A stretch of 11,770 nt of DNA from contig JAKAUA010000016.1 in the NCBI GenBank assembly GCA_021827875.1, forward strand, positions 1 through 11,770, in the 5' to 3' direction. The notes beneath the pieces were generated by a model. That model saw nothing but the letters and a program-made list of their open reading frames with translations, searched no databases and had not been told where the DNA came from. The translations under genes and the position numbers were made by a program. The DNA is from a bacterium. GTDB taxonomy: Bacteria > Babelota > Babeliae > Babelales > Vermiphilaceae. Shown one piece after another: positions 1 through 5,959 of the stretch; the stretch's first letter is position 1, and each line of letters opens with the position of its first letter.

Positions 1-90
1 CCCCGCGCAGGGGGGAATAAAATTACTTTTAAGTGTCCAAATTGCAAGAAGGATGACAAGACCTTTCTTGCCGCTCTCTGCCCGGCGTAA
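1..90 (+). CDS. 3' end of an unidentified protein with a CxxC zinc-binding motif (partial)
   Basis: Frame 1 is open from the window edge to a TAA at 88-90, giving about 29 residues. They include FKCPNCKKDD and a further Cys near the C-terminus (ALCPA). A Cys-Pro-x-Cys pair close to the end of a protein is typical of a zinc ribbon or of the last ligand pair of a RING-type finger, but the rest of the domain lies outside the window, so no family can be named. The end is only six bases from the stop of the convergent ung gene, so the two genes meet tail to tail. The reading frame is short and could be chance; the motif is the main support. Confidence 0.4.
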   Translation, partial: PRAGGNKITFKCPNCKKDDKTFLAALCPA

Positions 91-96
91 GGCTAA

Positions 97-798
97 TTAT
101 ATTTGCCAGTTAATTTCTTTAAGATGATGCGCTTTCAAAAAGGCATTGGTTTTTGAAAAATGATGACACCCAAGAAATCCGGTGACTGATAAGGGAGACG
201 GATGCGCTGCTTTTAAAATAAGAATTTTTTTATGATTAATATGCAAGTGCAAAGCGCTGATTTTTTTTTGTGCGTATGCGCCCCACAGAAGTAATACTAG
301 TGGATGATCACGTTTGATAAGTTGTTCTATGATAGCGTCAGTAAAAAACTCCCAGCCATGGCCGGCATTGCTTGCCGGTTTGCCTGCTTCAACCGTTAGA
401 ATAGAGTTGAGAAGTAATACACCTTGACGGGCCCAGGGAGTTAAGGTGCCACCTTTTGGAATGGGCATGCCAATATCATTATGCAATTCTTTGAAAATAT
501 TTTTGAGTGATGGCGGCTGAGGCACACCATGTGGAACACTAAAGCTCAGTCCGTGTGCTTGTCCGGGACCATGATAAGGGTCTTGGCCAACTATGACTAC
601 ACTTACTTTATCAAAGGGTGTTTCGCGCAGTGCGGCAAAAATATTTTTTTTTGCGGGATAGAGTGTAGCACCGGCAGCCTCTCGCTCTTTGAGATAATTA
701 ATGAGTTTTTCGATCTGTGGCGTTGCACACACATCATGTAATGGCTTTTGCCATGATGGTGGCAGCGCATTAAAGAATTTTTTCTGTTCCGGCGTCAT
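97..798 (-). CDS. ung: Uracil-DNA glycosylase, family 1
   Basis: This enzyme removes uracil from DNA by cleaving the N-glycosidic bond, the first step of base excision repair in the cytoplasm. The 233-residue product is close to the usual family length and has the full set of family-1 motifs. These are the water-activating loop GQDPYHG (residues 71-77, catalytic Asp73), the uracil-pocket segment LLLNSILTVEAGKPASN (128-144), the beta strand LVLLLWGAYA (167-176) and the DNA-intercalating loop HPSPLS (199-204, catalytic His199) followed by GCHHF. Nothing essential is missing. The ATG at 796-798 begins a typical N-terminus (TPEQKKFF), with a weak GTGAG Shine-Dalgarno-like sequence about 11 bases upstream. 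It is transcribed divergently from the ankyrin gene at 958 across an AT-rich spacer of 159 bp. It appears monocistronic. Confidence 0.97.
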   Translation of the reverse strand: MTPEQKKFFNALPPSWQKPLHDVCATPQIEKLINYLKEREAAGATLYPAKKNIFAALRETPFDKVSVVIVGQDPYHGPGQAHGLSFSVPHGVPQPPSLKNIFKELHNDIGMPIPKGGTLTPWARQGVLLLNSILTVEAGKPASNAGHGWEFFTDAIIEQLIKRDHPLVLLLWGAYAQKKISALHLHINHKKILILKAAHPSPLSVTGFLGCHHFSKTNAFLKAHHLKEINWQI

Positions 799-853
799 AG
801 CTATTATTACTCACTACAATAGAGTTATGCGTGACATTTAAATTCTGCTTGTT

Positions 854-885
854 AATATAATGATATATATTTTAAATATAATGAT
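854..885. repeat. Two copies of AATATAATGAT spaced 21 bp apart
   Basis: The 11-base word AATATAATGAT occurs perfectly at 854-864 and 875-885, exactly 21 bp (two helical turns) from start to start. It lies in the spacer between the divergent ung and ankyrin genes. Each copy contains TATAAT (856-861 and 877-882), so they may be alternative -10 boxes for the ankyrin gene or same-face sites for a regulator. I see no convincing -35 box at 17 bp for either. The surrounding DNA is very AT-rich, so chance is not excluded. Confidence 0.5.
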
Positions 886-957
886 TTTTTATATAGCTGG
901 TATTGTTTAAAGCAGAAATTTTAATGGTTTTAAATATTTACTACACAGAAAGTTTAT

Positions 958-1776
958 ATGAGATATATTTTTTTTCTATTGTTGAGCATAACTGCTTTTT
1001 GCTTTGGGGCGCAAACCGATGAGGTAATTATTGTAGAGAGCACCATAACGGAAATTCAAACAGATCCCGTGCTAGAGATGAAGAGGGTTTTGCAAGATTC
1101 ATCAAATGAAGAACTTGAAAAAATAATTAATAAGCCGCTTAGTAGTGGAAAATTGCCTTTTCATGAAACGATTGAACAGCTTTCTGACTATGACTATGGA
1201 GAAATACTTGTAGAAATGCTCCCCGATTTGCTGGGTATAAGAGCCAGTAATAGAGTCGTGAAAAAAATCATCAATGCCGCCACGCCAGCAGGAGAAACAC
1301 CGTTGATGATAGCAGCACGATTGAATTGCGTAGAGCTTGCAGCTTGGTTGCGACTTTATGGCGCAGATACAACAATTTTAAACAACGAGAACAAAACGGT
1401 ATTTGATTTAGCTAGTGCGCGTATGATAGCATTCTTACATCATTCTGCTACCGACGATGAAATATTTAGCAGTATGCGTAAATTTAGTAATCATCTTCCT
1501 AATGGCAGAATTGCCCAACTATTAGATAATATGGTTAGCGAGCGAGTGGCTGCTGATAAAATTCAACGACCCATCGCATTGCAACATTTAAAATATAGTA
1601 AAGCAAATGATTTGAAAGCACGCGAAAAAGAGATAACGACAAAACAAGATGATATAGTGCGAGCAATGTTACGGGGTTTTCGCGTGTATAAAAAAAATGG
1701 AGAAATAACTACTGCTCTTGTCAAGAGGAGATCTGCTTATTCTCTGTATAAGAAGCACAAGCAAAAAAACGATTGA
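958..1776 (+). CDS. Secreted protein with a single ankyrin-repeat segment
   Basis: The protein has 272 residues. The N-terminus (MRYIFFLLLSITAFCFGA) is a short signal peptide with likely cleavage after Ala18, so the product should leave the cytoplasm. Residues 112-143 form a recognisable ankyrin repeat (GETPLMIAARLN, then WLRLYGADTTILNN), and 144-160 start a second, partial one (NKTVFDLASARMIAFL). The flanks are not recognisable. The C-terminal third (about 195-272) is highly charged and rich in Lys and Arg, probably helical. Ankyrin repeats bind other proteins, and secreted ones in host-associated bacteria are often candidate effectors; that role is inferred here. The ATG at 958 has a GAAAG-like element about 8 bases upstream. 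The gene is convergent with the GNAT-like gene that ends 27 bp downstream. No partner gene is next to it. Confidence 0.8.
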   Translation: MRYIFFLLLSITAFCFGAQTDEVIIVESTITEIQTDPVLEMKRVLQDSSNEELEKIINKPLSSGKLPFHETIEQLSDYDYGEILVEMLPDLLGIRASNRVVKKIINAATPAGETPLMIAARLNCVELAAWLRLYGADTTILNNENKTVFDLASARMIAFLHHSATDDEIFSSMRKFSNHLPNGRIAQLLDNMVSERVAADKIQRPIALQHLKYSKANDLKAREKEITTKQDDIVRAMLRGFRVYKKNGEITTALVKRRSAYSLYKKHKQKND

Positions 1777-1802
1777 ATATATGGAGTGCCACAATCAGGT
1801 TA

Positions 1803-2783
1803 TTATTCATTTTTTTTGCCGACATTAGAAGTATAACTACTTTTTTTGTTGATATTCAATGCTTGATAGAAGTTCACGAGATGATCATTAGGGTCATTTT
1901 GTGTTCTAAAATCAAATGTTAAGAAGAATGGGTGTTCTTGAGTTGGTGATGGTAAGAATCCAAATTTATCACAAACAGACTTGATTATACTCGCACTATG
2001 ACAATGATATCCCACGACATTGTGATCTCTTTGCCGTAGTTTTTTCATAGCTTTGATTATTAAATACTCTTCCCAGCGTTCAGTTCTATGATTTTTATGA
2101 ATGCGTAAATTTTTTAGAATTGCGTAGTCATAATGTAGAGATGCAATGCAATAGGGCTTTTTTTCTTTGAGATCATCAACAGATATTTTTGGCATATGGT
2201 ATACGGTTAAGGTAGTTCCGTTATCTTGAATACGAAATGTTTTGCAGCCACGTTTTTTGATAATGGAACAATGTTTGTAATAATCACTTAAATGCTTTGC
2301 AGGATCGCTGCTCTCAAGATCAAGTTCTGCCGTTACTATATTATCGTCTATTGATTTAATTTTAAAACCAAATCGATCAGTAAAAATGATACTCATGGGA
2401 AGGGTAAATTTCCATCGAACAGCGGAAATGCTTGTTTTCTTTAATAGTGTCAAAGCATTTTTAACAAATTCATTCCATGTTGCATCGGTAATAGTTTTGT
2501 TTTTTATGATCAATGGATCGATACTTGTTGATGTATAGTTTAATGAGCCTACTTTATAATGTATGCTTCGTGTGGGTTGCTGAAGGCAAAAGTAGAAATT
2601 AATACACTTCTTCTTTGGATTATGTTTAACAGAAAAGTTATCCCAGGAACACCTGCTTAAGTCGAGTTGTTCTCGTGTGGGTATATCAACATTAGTTGTG
2701 TTGGTATTCTCACTGGAATTTGTTGTTATATAAAAAAATATAACCGGTGTGGTTATGATCAATAATAAAATTCGACGAGACAT
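1803..2783 (-). CDS. Secreted or membrane-anchored protein with two degenerate GNAT-like segments
   Basis: I place the start at the ATG at 2781-2783 (326 residues) because GGAG lies four bases upstream and the protein then begins directly with an export signal, MSRRILLLIITTPVIFFYI. The frame also has an ATG at 2820-2822 without a good Shine-Dalgarno sequence. Residues about 211-279 look like the core of a GNAT acetyltransferase: a strand (LKNLRIHKNHR), a helix (EEYLIIKAMKKLRQR), a strand and a CDKFGF end. The acetyl-CoA-binding R/QxxGxG/A loop is replaced by HRTERWEEY. Residues about 102-142 repeat the pattern (TWNEFVKNALTLLKK, then TDRFGF), suggesting a tandem pair of GNAT folds. With the loop glycines lost and an export signal present, acetyltransferase activity is doubtful. 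A likely promoter lies at 2846-2874. The true function is unknown. Confidence 0.75.
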   Translation of the reverse strand: MSRRILLLIITTPVIFFYITTNSSENTNTTNVDIPTREQLDLSRCSWDNFSVKHNPKKKCINFYFCLQQPTRSIHYKVGSLNYTSTSIDPLIIKNKTITDATWNEFVKNALTLLKKTSISAVRWKFTLPMSIIFTDRFGFKIKSIDDNIVTAELDLESSDPAKHLSDYYKHCSIIKKRGCKTFRIQDNGTTLTVYHMPKISVDDLKEKKPYCIASLHYDYAILKNLRIHKNHRTERWEEYLIIKAMKKLRQRDHNVVGYHCHSASIIKSVCDKFGFLPSPTQEHPFFLTFDFRTQNDPNDHLVNFYQALNINKKSSYTSNVGKKNE

Positions 2784-2787
2784 AAAG

Positions 2788-2791
2788 CTCC
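2788..2791 (-). promoter_or_regulatory. Shine-Dalgarno GGAG fixing the start of the GNAT-like gene
   Basis: GGAG (minus strand) lies four bases before the ATG at 2781-2783. No comparable element precedes the in-frame ATG at 2820-2822. The downstream start also places the hydrophobic export signal at the very N-terminus. Confidence 0.65.
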
Positions 2792-2845
2792 GTTTACTAA
2801 GACAACGAACAATAAAGCACAATAATTAATGTTAGATAATTTTTT

Positions 2846-2874
2846 ATACTATATTGATATTTCCAGTTTGTCAA
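2846..2874 (-). promoter_or_regulatory. Sigma-70-type promoter for the GNAT-like gene
   Basis: On the minus strand a perfect -35 box TTGACA (2869-2874) is followed after 17 bp by TAGTAT (2846-2851). A TATAGT at 15 bp (2848-2853) overlaps it. Transcription would start near 2839, leaving a leader of about 55 bases before the ATG at 2783. The region 2784-2955 holds no other gene that I can support. Confidence 0.55.
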
Positions 2875-2955
2875 CGCGTGTGTCGCCGATAATAAAAATG
2901 TTTTTGGACTGAAAAGAGATTGGCGCATATTGATTTCAAATAGAAATTTTTATAA

Positions 2956-5679
2956 TTATCCCAAATTATATGCTTTGCACCGTCTATTAACTGAAGAACG
3001 GTTTACACCTAAAAAAGATGCGATCTGATTTTGGTTTTTAAATTTATTCCAAAGCATGATCATTATTTGTTCATCGCGTAATGCTTGTTTACCCATACTT
3101 GCGGCATGTATTAGTTCAGGATCATCTGATGTGACCGGTGATACAATTGCTTCTTTATATATAGCATGTTTTTCTAATTTTTTAAGTAGAAGTTCCTGTA
3201 CCTGTTTTTTGATATCAAATAAACTTGTTGGGCTTGTTGCAATAAGCTTATTTTTGTCTTTTTCATTTAATTCCAATAAGTGAGGCACCTTGTGAGAAAC
3301 TCTATTTTGTGCGCTAAAACCTTCTGTGAGAGCATGTAATTCCTCTGAAGGTAGTGCAGATAAAGGTGGCATAGAAAGTGAGGTAGTTTTTAATTCATCA
3401 TACAGAGCTTTTGAAAATCTTTTTTCTTCAACGAGGAGTGTCAAATTCTCTGAACTTGTGCATACAATACCTATATTGCCCGGTTTTTTTTGGTCCGATT
3501 TATACATGCGCCAAAAACCGGTTTTTAAATACTCAAGCAGATGTTCTTGGCTGGATTGATCCAGAAAGTTAATATTTTTTATAAAAAGTGTTCCAGCAGA
3601 ACTGAGAAGCTCAAAGAGAGGTTTTTCTGCTGTTTTAATGCCAAAAACAGGGCTGATGCCAAATAATTTTATGGTATAGTCATTTGTTGTTGCAGGCTTG
3701 GTCAAATTAAGTTTATGAAAAGTATCGCGTAATCCTGCATGATGAAGTAATTCTGCCATGTCATCAGCATCGTGATCTGCAGTATCTAAGAGTAAGGCCT
3801 TATTGCTCATGCTCAGCTTGAGTAAATCTATTTTAAAATTCAACAAGATTTCTCCGCCTCCCGGAATAAGTTGGTTAATGAGTTGGCCGGTTTTAGTTGT
3901 TTCTAAATAAAGAAGATAATCCCATTTTGTTGGATCTTTTAATAAAGAGAGTTGTTTTTTTATAACATCGGACATTTCAGGATGTGAGAGGGTAATAATA
4001 ACATTGTTTTGTTCTAAATTGGGTATTCCTGAAATAATAATCTCTTTGCCATCTTGGTTAGTAAAATAGATTGTTTGTTGCGCGTTGTATTCTTCTACTT
4101 TACGTCCCAAAGAATGTATCGCTTTGCTCAATGGATGTCCTTCTTGTACATTTACATTGATTTTAATAATCTCTTTGGCTGCTTGATTGCCAAATACAAT
4201 ACGGCGGTTTTTATAAAAAAGAATACCGACTTCGTTATGATTATTTATACGTAAAAAAGAGCGCATGCTCTCTTTATAATGCATAATCTCTTGGTCCTTA
4301 TGATGCAGTTCTTCAGCAAGCTCTCGTTCTTGTGCTGTTAATAAATCGATATTGCGATTTTGCAGCAAATTTATGATATTGCCCAAATAATTGGCAAACA
4401 CCAGTATTTCATCATGTTCGACGGGAGTATATAATTTTTTTGGTCGCGCATTTGCCTCGATAACAATATAGGCAATAACTTTTTGCTTTTGATAAATGGG
4501 TATGAAAAGATCTGCATTAATGGTCTCAAGAAATTGTATGCACGTTTGGTGGTAGGGATCATTTTCATAGAAATTATTAAAGCTCAGTTCATCATACATA
4601 AGAATCTGCGATTTCTTTATAAAGCTACAAATCTCATGAGTATGATTGCACATAAAATCTTCTATAAATTGCTCGATCGGGAACAACTGTTGCGTATTAA
4701 CTTTTACTTGTTCATTGCGTACAATGAGCGAAACTTTTTTAGGCGAAACATTAAATGATTTCTTAAAAAAATGTTGCGTGATGTGAGAAAGCTCAGCAAT
4801 AGTATTTACTTTACTTAATTGATCCAATGTTTCTTTAAATTCATCAACAAAGTTGGCGCGCTTGGGAGCATATAATTCTTTATCCATATTGAGAAATCGG
4901 AGACGTAAAATGGCGCGTATACAATAAAAAATGCTGAAACAGACTAAAAGTGAGGAAATGCCTAGAATAATTGATCGATAATCTTCATAACGCTGTAAAA
5001 TATTAAAGGAAATGCTGCATTCAATAAATAAAAATGGATATAAAAAGTAGTTAATAAAAATAGTTAACTGTTTTTGTAGGAGGCGAGGCAGTTTTTTTGT
5101 TTTAATTGCTTTTGAACTGAAATATAGCGCTGGTAGCATGACACATACCAAGATATAAAGAGCAACACAAGCAATCATTTGCGCTTCTAGCGGAGATTTA
5201 AGCGATATAAATGAAAGAGCCTTATGTCTATCTATTTCATCAGTGATATTATTATCAAAAAACGCTATATAAACAAAATAAAATGAAAATACCGTGCTCA
5301 TTGTAGATGTGATGTATTGTCGTAAGTTGGGACGATATTTTTTATATACGATGCTTTCTACAAATAGGGCGAGTGATTGATATTGTATTACCATTGCAGC
5401 CCATGAGCAACGCACAATGAATATATGAAGCTTATAGGAATAGGGAAAAATCAGCTGGCGCGTTAATTTGCTGATCCATGCGATATCGCTTACCATTGAC
5501 CCGAGCAGCACACATAAAAGGAGAAACCAAGAGAGTTTAGATGTTGTAGTACGTAATTCTTTTGGTATTAACAGCATTAATAAATATATTTTTATGATTA
5601 CTATGAACCACATTGTGGCAAAAAGAAATGATGGTGAATTTAATGTATTAAAGAATAAAGACAACATATCTACTAACAT
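2956..5679 (-). CDS. Seven-helix membrane-bound transcription regulator: GAF, PAS, inactive AAA+ and Fis-type HTH (copy 1)
   Basis: The protein has 907 residues. Hydrophobic helices at about 17-38, 50-70, 84-109, 123-141, 166-188, 205-224 and 236-256 give seven membrane spans, placing the N-terminus outside if the C-terminus is cytoplasmic. Then come a GAF-like domain (about 284-440), a coiled coil (about 440-475), a PAS-like domain (483-570), a sigma-54-activator-like AAA+ domain (about 570-790) and a Fis-type helix-turn-helix (861-907, ending IASFLGVNRSSVNRR). The AAA+ domain is degenerate: the Walker A position reads LETTKTGQ (592-599), Walker B ends FIKN rather than LDE (699-702), the GAFTGA loop is gone after LFG (672-674), and the arginine-finger segment is FSKALYDEL (755-763). 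No histidine-kinase or receiver domain is present, so sensing and DNA binding are in one chain. I keep the ATG at 5679 because the LFA motif in helix 1 is then 19 residues from the start in both paralogs. The signal sensed is unknown; the divergent peptide is the prime suspect. Confidence 0.85.
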   Translation of the reverse strand: MLVDMLSLFFNTLNSPSFLFATMWFIVIIKIYLLMLLIPKELRTTTSKLSWFLLLCVLLGSMVSDIAWISKLTRQLIFPYSYKLHIFIVRCSWAAMVIQYQSLALFVESIVYKKYRPNLRQYITSTMSTVFSFYFVYIAFFDNNITDEIDRHKALSFISLKSPLEAQMIACVALYILVCVMLPALYFSSKAIKTKKLPRLLQKQLTIFINYFLYPFLFIECSISFNILQRYEDYRSIILGISSLLVCFSIFYCIRAILRLRFLNMDKELYAPKRANFVDEFKETLDQLSKVNTIAELSHITQHFFKKSFNVSPKKVSLIVRNEQVKVNTQQLFPIEQFIEDFMCNHTHEICSFIKKSQILMYDELSFNNFYENDPYHQTCIQFLETINADLFIPIYQKQKVIAYIVIEANARPKKLYTPVEHDEILVFANYLGNIINLLQNRNIDLLTAQERELAEELHHKDQEIMHYKESMRSFLRINNHNEVGILFYKNRRIVFGNQAAKEIIKINVNVQEGHPLSKAIHSLGRKVEEYNAQQTIYFTNQDGKEIIISGIPNLEQNNVIITLSHPEMSDVIKKQLSLLKDPTKWDYLLYLETTKTGQLINQLIPGGGEILLNFKIDLLKLSMSNKALLLDTADHDADDMAELLHHAGLRDTFHKLNLTKPATTNDYTIKLFGISPVFGIKTAEKPLFELLSSAGTLFIKNINFLDQSSQEHLLEYLKTGFWRMYKSDQKKPGNIGIVCTSSENLTLLVEEKRFSKALYDELKTTSLSMPPLSALPSEELHALTEGFSAQNRVSHKVPHLLELNEKDKNKLIATSPTSLFDIKKQVQELLLKKLEKHAIYKEAIVSPVTSDDPELIHAASMGKQALRDEQIMIMLWNKFKNQNQIASFLGVNRSSVNRRCKAYNLG

Positions 5680-5684
5680 AACTA

Positions 5685-5713
5685 TTGATCATCCTTTTGA
5701 CAGCTATTATACT
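5685..5713 (+). promoter_or_regulatory. Promoter of peptide gene 1 (TTGATC, 17 bp, TATACT)
   Basis: The -35 TTGATC is at 5685-5690 and the -10 TATACT at 5708-5713, with a 17-bp spacer. The same two hexamers with the same spacing precede peptide gene 2 at 8658-8686, although most of the spacer differs. Transcription would start near 5720, giving a leader of about 55 bases. The -35 box overlaps the leader of the divergent regulator gene, whose ATG is only six bases away. Confidence 0.7.
5706..5711 (-). promoter_or_regulatory. -10 box of regulator gene 1 (TATAAT), overlapping the peptide promoter
   Basis: On the minus strand TATAAT is a perfect -10 box, 26 bases before the ATG at 5679. The expected -35 position (5728-5733) reads AAAAGA, a poor match, so this promoter may need an activator. 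It overlaps the plus-strand -10 (5708-5713) with a two-base offset, exactly as in the second cassette. The two promoters should compete for RNA polymerase. Confidence 0.55.
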
Positions 5714-5720
5714 ACTATCA

Positions 5721-5736
5721 CATAAAATCTTTTATG
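5721..5736. promoter_or_regulatory. Inverted repeat in the leader of peptide gene 1; possible operator
   Basis: CATAAAA (5721-5727) and TTTTATG (5730-5736) form a perfect 7-bp inverted repeat with a 2-bp centre at the predicted transcription start. It is flanked by ACTAT (5714-5718) and ATAGT (5742-5746), another inverted pair. A Fis-type dimer could bind such a site. The second cassette has no matching sequence, so the role is speculative. Confidence 0.3.
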
Positions 5737-5774
5737 AAAATATAGTGTAACAATTTTATTAAAAAGGATAACTT

Positions 5775-5867
5775 ATGATAAGTTTATTTATCATGAAACT
5801 GCTCCCGCTCGTATTTCTCACTGTAATGTTGATTCGTTATCCGCCTACAACAGTACAGCAAGACTAA
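5775..5867 (+). CDS. Small hydrophobic peptide 1, candidate signal peptide paired with regulator 1
   Basis: This is a 30-codon gene below usual size cut-offs. AAGGA (5764-5768) lies six bases before the ATG, a good Shine-Dalgarno placement. The product starts MISLFIMKLLPLVFL, is hydrophobic to about residue 20, and ends in a short polar tail beginning RYPP and closing with an acidic residue. It resembles a tiny membrane peptide or the precursor of a secreted signal. It has no Cys, so an AgrD-type thiolactone is unlikely. Support that it is real: its own promoter (5685-5713), Shine-Dalgarno sequence and terminator (5913-5949), and a counterpart in the same position beside the paralogous regulator, with similar length, one hydrophobic stretch and an aromatic-Pro-Pro tail. 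I do not recognise the family. Alternatives are a small membrane regulator of the neighbouring receptor or a type I toxin-like peptide, though no antisense RNA is apparent. Confidence 0.7.
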   Translation: MISLFIMKLLPLVFLTVMLIRYPPTTVQQD

Positions 5868-5912
5868 TACATATTAATACATAGTCAAGAATCGTGGATG
5901 GTACTGAAAGTT

Positions 5913-5949
5913 AAATAGAAGGTATACGAAAATGCCTTCTATTTTTTTT
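5913..5949 (+). terminator. Rho-independent terminator after peptide gene 1
   Basis: A 10-bp stem of AAATAGAAGG (5913-5922) and CCTTCTATTT (5935-5944) with a 12-base loop runs into a tract of T (5942-5949). It ends the peptide 1 transcript 45 bases after the stop codon, just before the tail of regulator gene 2 (stop at 5960). Read on the minus strand, the stem is followed by AACTTTC, a poor U-tract, so it mainly serves the plus strand. The peptide gene is therefore a complete transcription unit. Confidence 0.85.
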
Positions 5950-5959
5950 GGATAAGAAT

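Larger units (their letters stand above)
2956..5867. repeat. Cassette copy 1: regulator gene plus divergent peptide gene (paralogous to 5960-8841)
   Basis: This block has the same order, orientation and spacing as 5960-8841: a minus-strand seven-helix regulator and a divergent plus-strand gene for a hydrophobic peptide, sharing one promoter region. The regulators are homologous along their whole length, and in the best stretch 45 of 53 residues are identical by hand count. The two cassettes lie side by side, so a tandem duplication of about 2.9 kb followed by divergence is the simplest origin. No transposase or terminal repeats are visible at the borders. Confidence 0.8.

Noticed and set aside
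2784..2822. Upstream ATG (2820-2822) as the start of the GNAT-like gene
   Set aside because: It lacks a good Shine-Dalgarno sequence and places 13 residues before the export signal; the ATG at 2783 has GGAG at four bases.
3056..4758. Several plus-strand reading frames of 60-90 codons inside regulator gene 1
   Set aside because: They lie opposite a long gene with clear domain homology, have no recognisable domains, and are explained as antisense shadows.
5697..5702. TTGACA on the plus strand as the -35 box of peptide gene 1
   Set aside because: A 17-bp spacer would put the -10 at ACATAA, a poor match, and the second cassette has no equivalent; TTGATC-17-TATACT is shared by both.
5468..5725. 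Plus-strand 85-codon frame overlapping the start of regulator gene 1 and its promoter
   Set aside because: It runs across the shared promoter region and antisense to the first membrane helices, with no counterpart in the second cassette.
5680..5774. Sigma-54 (-24/-12) promoters, expected if the regulators were true NtrC-type activators
   Set aside because: No TGGCAC-N5-TTGC-like element is visible in either intergenic region; sigma-70-like boxes fit instead.
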